Source of the DNA: an uncultured Rikenella sp.
Lineage (GTDB): Bacteria; Bacteroidota; Bacteroidia; Bacteroidales; Rikenellaceae
Length of the DNA: 7,314 bases
Assembly (NCBI RefSeq): GCF_910577125.1
Contig: NZ_CAJTMN010000097.1
Location: 1-7,314 of the forward strand
Direction: 5' to 3'
In this document: in pieces, positions 1-7,314 of the stretch
Layout of the letters: each line of letters begins with the position of its first letter
How positions within the stretch are numbered: the first letter of the stretch is position 1
Position numbers and translations under genes: made by a program
The notes under the pieces: generated by a model
Told to the model about the DNA's origin: nothing
Databases searched by the model: none
The model's input: the letters and a program-made list of their open reading frames with translations, nothing else

Positions 1-24
1 CGCGGGCCCCACGTCCCGTGGACG

Positions 25-43
25 GGAAATGCTTCGCATTTCC
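25..43. repeat. Small inverted repeat (hairpin) near left edge
   Basis: GGAAATGC (25-32) and GCATTTCC (36-43) form a perfect 8-bp stem around the loop TTC. A second, weaker stem lies just before it (CCACG 9-13, CGTGG 17-21). The plus strand continues ACTTTTC, so this could be a weak terminator of a gene that lies left of the window, but the T-run is poor. The layout of short arms around a tiny loop resembles the GGATGC-GTTA-GCATCC hairpin of the repeats at the right end. The rest of 1-131 shows no gene that I can support. Confidence 0.4.
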
Positions 44-131
44 ACTTTTCTGCTCTGCCCAACTCCCTCGCCCCGTTCTCTGTTTGCGTGCTTGCGCTCC
101 ACACACCTCACGTACCCTTTCGGATCCGCAT

Positions 132-161
132 AAAAAAAAGGGAGGCTCTGCAGAGCCTCCC
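132..161 (-). terminator. Rho-independent terminator of lon
   Basis: A perfect 22-base palindrome spans 140-161. It folds as a 9-bp GC-rich stem, GGGAGGCTC pairing with GAGCCTCCC, around the loop TGCA. On the minus strand the stem is followed at once by eight T (the A-run at 132-139). It lies 35 bases past the lon stop codon in the lon direction. On the plus strand no T-run follows the stem, so it is expected to work in one direction only. Confidence 0.9.
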
Positions 162-196
162 CCTGAAATGCCGTTTCCAGCCGACGAAACACTCCC

Positions 197-2620
197 TTAC
201 ACCAGCGCCAGCTTCAAGACCTCGTCCAGCGTCGTCACATAGTGGAACGTCAGCCCCTTGACATACTCCGGTTTGATCTCCTCGATATCCTTCCGGTTCT
301 CCGCGCTGAGGATGATATCCGTAATCCCCGCCCGTTTCGCCGCCAGAATCTTCTCCTTGACCCCGCCCACCGGCAGCACCTTTCCCCGGAGCGTCGTTTC
401 TCCCGTCATCGCATATCGCGCCTGCACCTTCCGTCCCGAGAAGACCGACGCCAGCGCCGTGACCATCGTGATCCCCGCCGACGGCCCGTCCTTCGGAATC
501 GCCCCCTCCGGGACATGGATGTGAATGTCGTACTCCTCGAACATCTCCTGCGGGATACCCAGCTGTTCCGCGTGCGCCTTCACCCAGCCCAGCGCGATCG
601 ACGCCGACTCCTTCATCACATCCCCCAGGTTTCCCGTGATAATCAGGTTTCCCTTGCCCCGGTTGAGCGACGACTCGATGTAGAGAATGTCTCCCCCCAC
701 CTCTGTCCAGGCCAGCCCCGTCACCACCCCCACATGCTCGTTCCCCTCGTACATCTCGTTCAGGAACCTCGGCACCCCGAGAATCTTTTCCACCCCCTCC
801 GGCGAGACAGTCACCTCGAACGGTTCCTCCATCCCGATCTCCTTCGCCCGGTAGCGGACGATCTTGGCGATCAGCTTGTCCAGCGTCCTGACCCCCGACT
901 CCCGCGTGTACTCCGAAATAATCTTCTCGATCGACCTCTTGCCCAGCTTGAGCTTGTCCTCCGGCACCCCGTGCGCCTCCAGCTGCTTCGGCAGCAGATG
1001 GCGTTTGACGATCTCCACCTTTTCTTCCAGCAGATAGCCCGACACATTGATCATCTCCATCCGGTCGCGCAGCGCCGACGAGATATTCCCGATGTTGTTC
1101 GCCGTCGCGATGAAGAGCACCTTCGAGAGGTCGTACTCCGTGTCCAGGTAGTTGTCGTGGAACGTACTGTTCTGCTCCGGATCCAGCACCTCCAGGAGCG
1201 CCGACGCCGGATCCCCGTGGTTCGACTGACCCACCTTGTCGATCTCGTCCAGAATGATCACCGGATTCGATGACCCCGCCCGGCGAATCGTCTGCAGGAT
1301 CCGCCCCGGCATCGCCCCGATATACGTCCGCCGGTGCCCCCTGATCTCCGCCTCATCGTGCATCCCCCCCAGCGAGATCCGGCCGAACTTCCGTTTGAGC
1401 GACGCCGCCACCGACTTTCCGAGCGACGTTTTTCCCACCCCCGGAGGCCCGTACAGACACAGGATCGGCGACTTCAAATCCCCCTTCAGCTTCAGCACCG
1501 CCAAGTGCTCCAATATCCGGTCTTTGACATCGTCCAGCCCGAAATGATCCGCATCCAGCAGCCGCTTCGCCCGCTTCAGGTCGAGATTGTCCTTCGTCAC
1601 CTCCTCCCACGGCAGCTCCAGCATCAGTTGCAGGTAATTCATCTGCACCGAATACTCCGCCACCGCCGGATTCATCCGATCCAGCTTGTCCAGCTCCTTG
1701 AAGAACAGCTCTTTGACCTCCTCGCTCCACTTTTTCGTCTGCGCCTTTTCGCGCAGCTCCTCCACCTCCCGCTCCGCCGGATTTCCCCCCAGCTCGTCCT
1801 GAATCGTCCGGATCTGCTGCTGCAGGAAATACTCCCTCTGCTGCTGGTCGATATCCTCCTTCACCTTGCTTTGAATCTCGTTTTTGAGCTCGATCAGCTG
1901 CTGCTCCCTCACCAGAATCTCCAGCAGCTTCCGCGCCCGCGCAATCAGCCCCGGCGCCTCTAAGAGCGCCTGCCGATCCGCATCCGGCAGCTCGATATTC
2001 GAGCTGATGAAATTGATCAGCCCCCTTCTGCTGTCGATATTTTTGATCGCGAAGGTCGCCTCCTGCGGGATATTCGACGACAGACCGATAATCCGGAGCG
2101 CCACCTCCTTGACCGACTCGATCAGCGCATCCAGCTCGATATTGGCCTTATCCGGCGTCAGATCCTTGAGCGGCCGGACACTCGCCCTGAAGAACGGCTC
2201 CGAGCTGACGAACTCCTTGATTTCGAACTTCTCCACCCCGTGCAGGATCACCGTCAGATTTCCGTTCGGCATCTCCAGCACCTTCAGGATCCGTGCCGCC
2301 GTTCCCACCGCGTAGAGATCCTCCGGCCCCGGATTTTCCACCTCCGCATCCTTCTGGAGCAGCGCCCCCAGCATTCCCCCGTTCTGTTCCACCTCTTTGA
2401 CCAGCTTCATCGACTTTTCGCGCCCCACCGTAATCGGCGTGATCGCCCCCGGGAAGAGCACCGAACTGCGCAGCGTCAGAATCGGCAACAACTCCGGCAG
2501 CGTCCCCCCCTGCGGTTCGTCATCCTCCGCCGCCACGATCGGAATCACCTGGCTCTTTCCGTCCAACACATCCGAGATACCCGACAACCGGTCGATCCAC
2601 GTATTTTGTTTCTTGCTCAT
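197..2620 (-). CDS. lon: ATP-dependent endopeptidase Lon (complete)
   Basis: Lon is a cytoplasmic homohexameric AAA+ protease that unfolds and degrades misfolded and short-lived regulatory proteins. Seen in the 807-residue product: an N-terminal substrate-binding domain (about 40-245, starting LPELLPILTLRSSVLFPG), a helical, glutamine-rich coiled-coil stretch (about 230-290), the AAA+ module with Walker A GPPGVGKT (391-398), Walker B VIILDEID (454-461) and TANN sensor region (506-509), then the S16 protease domain (about 605-800). The catalytic dyad is intact: Ser714 in PKDGPSAG and Lys757 in GGVKEK, with the same 43-residue spacing as E. coli Ser679/Lys722. Length is normal for Bacteroidota Lon. 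I chose the start MSKKQN because an AGAAAGG sequence lies seven bases before it; an in-frame ATG 48 bases further up would add MPRCAAVGQIAQKGLI, which is not Lon-like. The gene is transcribed divergently from valS and closed by its own terminator. Codons often end in G (GCG, CCG, ACG, CTG). Confidence 0.97.
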   Translation of the reverse strand: MSKKQNTWIDRLSGISDVLDGKSQVIPIVAAEDDEPQGGTLPELLPILTLRSSVLFPGAITPITVGREKSMKLVKEVEQNGGMLGALLQKDAEVENPGPEDLYAVGTAARILKVLEMPNGNLTVILHGVEKFEIKEFVSSEPFFRASVRPLKDLTPDKANIELDALIESVKEVALRIIGLSSNIPQEATFAIKNIDSRRGLINFISSNIELPDADRQALLEAPGLIARARKLLEILVREQQLIELKNEIQSKVKEDIDQQQREYFLQQQIRTIQDELGGNPAEREVEELREKAQTKKWSEEVKELFFKELDKLDRMNPAVAEYSVQMNYLQLMLELPWEEVTKDNLDLKRAKRLLDADHFGLDDVKDRILEHLAVLKLKGDLKSPILCLYGPPGVGKTSLGKSVAASLKRKFGRISLGGMHDEAEIRGHRRTYIGAMPGRILQTIRRAGSSNPVIILDEIDKVGQSNHGDPASALLEVLDPEQNSTFHDNYLDTEYDLSKVLFIATANNIGNISSALRDRMEMINVSGYLLEEKVEIVKRHLLPKQLEAHGVPEDKLKLGKRSIEKIISEYTRESGVRTLDKLIAKIVRYRAKEIGMEEPFEVTVSPEGVEKILGVPRFLNEMYEGNEHVGVVTGLAWTEVGGDILYIESSLNRGKGNLIITGNLGDVMKESASIALGWVKAHAEQLGIPQEMFEEYDIHIHVPEGAIPKDGPSAGITMVTALASVFSGRKVQARYAMTGETTLRGKVLPVGGVKEKILAAKRAGITDIILSAENRKDIEEIKPEYVKGLTFHYVTTLDEVLKLALV

Positions 2621-2627
2621 AATCAAA

Positions 2628-2634
2628 CCTTTCT
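2628..2634 (-). promoter_or_regulatory. Ribosome binding site of lon
   Basis: Read on the minus strand this is AGAAAGG, seven bases before the ATG at 2620-2618. Purine-rich SD-like sites are not required in Bacteroidota, but here one is present and favours the MSKKQN start over the in-frame ATG at 2668. Confidence 0.55.
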
Positions 2635-2672
2635 GTGCTATTTGGCCCACTGCCGCGCAGCGAGGCATTCTG

Positions 2673-2680
2673 CAAAAATA
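2673..2680 (-). promoter_or_regulatory. lon promoter, Bacteroidota -7 element
   Basis: Minus strand TATTTTTG fits the Bacteroidota sigma-70-type -7 consensus TAnnTTTG exactly. It would start transcription near 2667, giving a lon leader of about 45 bases. I do not see a good -33 element: GTTCGG (minus, 2697-2692) is only 11 bases upstream, shorter than the usual gap of about 19-20. The call rests on the -7 match and its position. Confidence 0.55.
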
Positions 2681-2735
2681 TTAAAAAAACGCCGAACCCC
2701 TCCGCTTTATTTTTTGCCACCCCCTCCCCGAAGCG

Positions 2736-2767
2736 TTCGGTTAATCGGAAACAGTTTTGTAATTTTG
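2736..2767 (+). promoter_or_regulatory. valS promoter (-33 and -7 elements)
   Basis: TAATTTTG (2760-2767) matches TAnnTTTG exactly. About 20 bases upstream is TTCG (2736-2739), close to the TTTG -33 element and at a suitable distance. Transcription would start near 2773, with a leader of roughly 55 bases to the chosen valS start. It faces away from the lon promoter, so the two genes share this intergenic region. Confidence 0.6.
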
Positions 2768-2774
2768 TCCCTCT

Positions 2775-2796
2775 GCGTGCTTTGCAAAAAGCATGC
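2775..2796 (+). promoter_or_regulatory. Hairpin with GCAA tetraloop in valS leader
   Basis: GCGTGCTTT (2775-2783) pairs with AAAGCATGC (2788-2796) as nine base pairs including one G-T(U) wobble, closed by the loop GCAA, a GNRA tetraloop. If transcription starts near 2773, the hairpin sits at the very 5' end of the mRNA. It would bury the upstream in-frame ATG at 2793-2795, which supports the start at 2829. A role in mRNA stability is an inference. Confidence 0.45.
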
Positions 2797-2828
2797 AAAA
2801 CGAAGGGAATCTTAAAAAACCGGACAAA

Positions 2829-5510
<2,682 letters not shown>

Positions 5511-5535
5511 AGAGATGAGGATTGGAACGCAGCAC

Positions 5536-5572
5536 ACAGAGACGGCGACCCGTACCGGGTCGCCGTCTCTGT
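5536..5572. terminator. Perfect 17-bp hairpin after valS, candidate terminator
   Basis: The arms 5536-5552 and 5556-5572 are exact reverse complements and enclose the three-base loop TAC. The stem is very GC-rich in its inner half (GGCGACCCG). It begins 25 bases after the valS stop codon, where a terminator is expected, but no T-run follows on either strand. It may terminate transcription, protect the 3' end of valS mRNA, or be a different kind of element; the structure is certain, the role is not. Confidence 0.5.
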
Positions 5573-5634
5573 ATTGCCTCGGAGAAAACGCTGATGAAAC
5601 GGGCACCCCTATATCACGTTCCGCGATTTATCGT

Positions 5635-5642
5635 TATTTTTG
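5635..5642 (+). promoter_or_regulatory. Candidate promoter (-7) of the GlsB-like gene
   Basis: TATTTTTG fits TAnnTTTG and is the same octamer as in the lon promoter. It would start transcription near 5649, about 25 bases before the chosen start codon. I see no convincing -33 TTTG at the expected distance, so this is weaker than the valS promoter. Confidence 0.4.
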
Positions 5643-5673
5643 CTCGCTGAAACGCGAAGTGAAACAGAGACCC

Positions 5674-6585
5674 ATGGAAATGGAGCCTATCATCGCCCCG
5701 GTGGCACGCGAGCTGCTCGAAGCGGAGCTGACCCCTGCTCGCGAATGGCGCAAAACAAACAAAGGGGGAAATATTCTGTACACGCTCACGGCCGAGGAGT
5801 GTCCGAATGTCATGCGGGAGATCGGACGGCTTCGGGAGCTGTCGTTCCGCGAAGGGGGAGGAGGTACGGGAAAAGCGCTCGACATCGACGAGCTGGACAC
5901 GGTTCGGGGTGGATACACGCAGCTGATCGCCTGGGATCCGGTGGCGCGGGAAATTATGGGGGGATACCGGTATATCCTCCCGCGTTCGACCCATCCGAAA
6001 TACCTCTCGACGGAGCACTATTTCGAATTCAGCGACACGTTCCGGGAAAAGTATCTCCCGTACACGCTGGAGCTCGGGCGGTCGTTCGTGCAGCCGGCCT
6101 ACCAGTCGAGAAACAATTCGAAGAGCCTCTTTGCGCTGGACAACCTGTGGGACGGTCTGGGTGCGATCGTCGTGCGGAATCCCGATGTGAAGTACTGTTT
6201 CGGGAAGGTGACGATGTACGGCGACTATGACAGGGAGGCGCGGAATATGCTGCTCTTTTTCCTCAAAAAGCACTTCCCGGATCGGGAACAGCTGATCCGG
6301 TCGAAGTATCCGGTGGAGTTGGATATGGATCCGGAAAAAATGGAGGCGCTGTTCGTGGGGAGGGACTATGCGGAGGATTACAAGATCCTTTCGCGCAAAA
6401 TCCGCGAGATCAATGAGACGATTCCGCCGCTGATCAATGCGTACATGAGCCTCTCGCCGACGATGAAGGTGTTCGACACAGCGCTGAATCCGGACTTCGG
6501 AAACGTGGAGGAGACAGGCATTCTCATCACGCTGAGCGAGTTGTACGTCCAGAAGGTCGAGAGACATCTGTCGAATATCGAGTAG
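5674..6585 (+). CDS. glsB: GlsB-like acyl-ACP-dependent N-acyltransferase (GNAT/OlsB family)
   Basis: The 303-residue product looks like Bacteroides GlsB, often annotated as a GNAT protein or putative hemolysin. In that genus GlsB moves a 3-hydroxyacyl chain from acyl carrier protein to glycine, giving N-acyl-glycine (the commendamide type), which GlsA then O-acylates to glycine lipid; the family is related to ornithine-lipid OlsB. Seen: an N-terminus EPIIAPVARELLEAELT, then MREIGRLRELSFREGGGGTG (47-66), IDELD (71-75), GGYRY (96-100), ELGRSFVQPAYQ (133-144; ELGRS is typical of OlsB-type enzymes), FALDNLWDGLGA (153-164), FGKVTMY (176-182) and the C-terminal PPLINAYMSLSPTMK (251-265) with DFGNVEETGILI (274-285). 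There is no signal peptide or clear membrane span; it would act at the inner face of the membrane. The frame stays open upstream into valS, but that part is unlike the family. ATG 5674 is chosen; ATG 5680 is an alternative. No glsA follows in the window. The amino acid acceptor is inferred from homology recalled, not tested. Confidence 0.85.
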   Translation: MEMEPIIAPVARELLEAELTPAREWRKTNKGGNILYTLTAEECPNVMREIGRLRELSFREGGGGTGKALDIDELDTVRGGYTQLIAWDPVAREIMGGYRYILPRSTHPKYLSTEHYFEFSDTFREKYLPYTLELGRSFVQPAYQSRNNSKSLFALDNLWDGLGAIVVRNPDVKYCFGKVTMYGDYDREARNMLLFFLKKHFPDREQLIRSKYPVELDMDPEKMEALFVGRDYAEDYKILSRKIREINETIPPLINAYMSLSPTMKVFDTALNPDFGNVEETGILITLSELYVQKVERHLSNIE

Positions 6586-6691
6586 GGGCCTCGCTGCGGG
6601 CAGTTGAACCTTGAGTTCTGCGGAGCGTGAGGCGCGCGGTCAAAGAGTGGGGTAGAGGCTGTCTCGTTGGTTAAGGCCGCCGGCAGTTTGA

Positions 6692-6707
6692 GGATGCGTT
6701 AGCATCC
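6692..6707. repeat. Hairpin A of unit 1
   Basis: GGATGC and GCATCC form a perfect 6-bp stem around GTTA. The same hairpin recurs at 6903-6918 in unit 2 and is absent from the third, diverged unit. A T-run (TTTTTT) follows eight bases after the stem on the plus strand, which is too far for a convincing terminator. Confidence 0.7.
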
Positions 6708-6723
6708 GTCTAAAGTTTTTTCG

Positions 6724-6747
6724 GTTCCTTTTGTTCACAAAAGGAAC
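6724..6747. repeat. Hairpin B of unit 1
   Basis: GTTCCTTTTG (6724-6733) and CAAAAGGAAC (6738-6747) form a perfect 10-bp stem around TTCA. It is repeated exactly at 6935-6958 in unit 2 and missing from the third unit. GTTCC recurs just after the right arm, giving a partial direct repeat. Confidence 0.8.
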
Positions 6748-6794
6748 AGTTCCAGCCGGGGCAATGACCGGATCGCGCGCCGCCGACAAAAGAA

Positions 6795-6837
6795 GCGATT
6801 CAACTATTTCGGCGATGAGCCGAAATAGTTGAATCGC
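6795..6837. repeat. Hairpin C of unit 1, perfect 19-bp stem
   Basis: The arm 6795-6813 (GCGATTCAACTATTTCGGC) is an exact reverse complement of 6819-6837, around the five-base loop GATGA. This is the largest stem in the repeat. No T-run follows on either strand, so it does not look like a standard intrinsic terminator. Confidence 0.9.
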
Positions 6838-6902
6838 CCAAGGCGCGCGGGAAAAGAGTGGGGTAGAGGCTGCCTCGTGGGTTAAGGCCGCCGGCAGTTT
6901 GA

Positions 6903-6958
6903 GGATGCGTTAGCATCCGTCTAAAGTTTTTTCGGTTCCTTTTGTTCACAAAAGGAAC
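6903..6958. repeat. Hairpins A and B of unit 2
   Basis: These are the second copies of hairpin A (6903-6918) and hairpin B (6935-6958). Both are identical to those in unit 1, including loops and the TTTTTT-containing spacer between them. Confidence 0.8.
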
Positions 6959-7005
6959 AGTTCCAGCCGGGGCAATGACCGGATCGCGCGCCGCCGACAA
7001 AAGAA

Positions 7006-7048
7006 GCGATTCAACTATTTCGGCGACGAGCCGAAAGAGTTGAATCGC
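7006..7048. repeat. Hairpin C of unit 2, one mismatch
   Basis: This is the counterpart of 6795-6837, with arms 7006-7024 and 7030-7048. The left arm is unchanged. The right arm has G at 7037 where unit 1 has T at 6826, giving one A-G mismatch in 19 pairs, and the loop reads GACGA instead of GATGA. Confidence 0.85.
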
Positions 7049-7070
7049 CCAAGGCGCGCGAAAAGACATT

Positions 7071-7185
7071 GGGGTAGAGGCTGCCAATTGGGAGTGCGGC
7101 ACGCACCGCCCGCCTGCCAAAAGAGGGATTTCGCTCGTTTTGCGGCGAGCAAAACCGAGATGAAATCCCAGCGGGCGACGGAAGC
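7071..7185. repeat. Third, shortened and diverged repeat unit
   Basis: The unit opens with the shared GGGGTAGAGGCTGCC and then departs from units 1 and 2. Further on it regains the same order of signals: a GCCGCC-like GCCCGCC, then CAAAAGA followed by G and GATT (CAAAAGAGGGATT against CAAAAGAAGCGATT), then a hairpin, then a CCA after the right arm. The hairpin runs from 7125 to 7169, with an imperfect stem (GGGATTTC with GAAATCC outside, TTTTGC with GCAAAA inside) and a GGCGA loop like the GGCGA found in hairpin C. Hairpins A and B are missing, so the unit is roughly half length. The right end is uncertain. Confidence 0.55.
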
Positions 7186-7314
7186 GGCGAAGCGATAGCG
7201 GAGCTGCAGTAAGGCGGACACGGGGGCCGGGAATTGGGCGAGGCTGTAGGCGGGCCGGGGCCAGCGAGGCCGGAAACGAGCTCCGCCGAGTTGCCGGCCT
7301 ACGCCTGGGGTGGC
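7186..7314. other. G-rich non-coding tail at right edge
   Basis: No credible gene is visible here; frames are open on both strands only because the sequence is GC-rich. A weak inverted pair, GTAGG (7246-7250) plus CCGG (7255-7258) against CCGGCCTAC (7294-7302), could fold with a four-base bulge. Together with 6586-7185 this makes more than 700 bases without a gene. The element may continue beyond the window. Confidence 0.5.

Larger units (their letters stand above)
6649..7070. repeat. Tandem repeat, two 211-bp units
   Basis: Unit 1 is 6649-6859 and unit 2 is 6860-7070, both starting GGGGTAGAGG; the same word recurs at 7071, so the period is exactly 211 twice. Comparing 6649-6849 with 6860-7060 by eye I find four substitutions in 201 positions (6662, 6668, 6816, 6826), and the last ten or so bases of the units differ more. 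The word GGCGCGCG precedes each GGGGTAGAGG, so the true boundary may lie a few bases further left. Each unit has three inverted repeats in the same order. I find no credible gene in it. The edges chosen are arbitrary within the repeat. Confidence 0.95.

Noticed and set aside
18..242. Small plus-strand frame at the left edge
   Set aside because: It crosses the lon terminator and the lon 3' end on the opposite strand, is Pro/Ser/Cys-rich, and has no start signal.
242..1273. Long plus-strand open frame antisense to lon
   Set aside because: It is very rich in Arg, His and Leu, as expected from antisense of a GC-rich gene, with no recognisable domain.
2621..2668. Sixteen-residue N-terminal extension of Lon from the ATG at 2668
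   Set aside because: The added residues are unlike Lon, the ATG lies almost on the predicted transcription start, and the inner start has an SD-like AGAAAGG at good spacing.
2793..2828. Earlier in-frame valS start (ATG 2793)
   Set aside because: It adds twelve residues not typical of ValRS and its ATG is paired inside the leader hairpin. It cannot be fully excluded.
5594..5650. Eighteen-codon frame MKRAPLYHVPRFIVIFAR after GGAG at 5581-5584
   Set aside because: It has an SD-like site at suitable spacing but overlaps the candidate glsB promoter and has no family or conservation evidence.
6649..7185. CRISPR array
   Set aside because: Units are 211 bp and contiguous with no unique spacers, and no cas gene is present.
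6800..7221. Minus-strand open frames across the tandem repeat
   Set aside because: They are made of the repeat and its hairpin arms, contain the same words twice, have no start signal, and resemble spurious hypothetical proteins called from repeats.

Overview
The window looks like a chromosomal segment of a GC-rich member of the Bacteroidota, most likely order Bacteroidales and possibly near Alistipes/Rikenellaceae (the order is a firmer call than the family). The reasons are the close resemblance of the third gene to the Bacteroides glycine-lipid N-acyltransferase GlsB, three matches to the Bacteroidota -7 promoter element TAnnTTTG placed just upstream of the three genes, weak or absent Shine-Dalgarno sequences for two of the genes, and Lon and ValRS proteins of the type and length seen in that phylum.

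Layout from left to right. Bases 1-196 are non-coding and hold a small hairpin and a clear intrinsic terminator read on the minus strand. Bases 197-2620 (minus) encode the ATP-dependent protease Lon, complete, with intact ATPase and Ser-Lys protease sites. Bases 2621-2828 are a divergent promoter region with a TAnnTTTG element facing each way and a GNRA-tetraloop hairpin at the predicted 5' end of the valS mRNA. Bases 2829-5510 (plus) encode valyl-tRNA synthetase, complete. Bases 5511-5673 hold a perfect 17-bp hairpin and a candidate promoter. Bases 5674-6585 (plus) encode a GlsB-like acyltransferase for aminolipid synthesis. Bases 6586-7314 contain no credible gene. They hold two nearly identical 211-bp tandem units, each built of three hairpins, followed by a third shortened and diverged unit and a G-rich tail.

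The genes do not form one pathway. Lon (protein quality control) and ValRS (translation) are divergently transcribed housekeeping genes, and the GlsB-like enzyme (membrane aminolipid) appears to have its own promoter. No glsA-like O-acyltransferase follows it within the window.

The parts most worth a second look are the hairpin-rich 211-bp tandem repeat with its modular third copy, and a switch of strand composition at the valS/glsB boundary. The plus strand is C-rich through both lon and valS despite their opposite directions, and G-rich through glsB and the repeats. I see no clear new multi-gene system here: the coding part is ordinary, and the novelty, if any, lies in the non-coding repeats.
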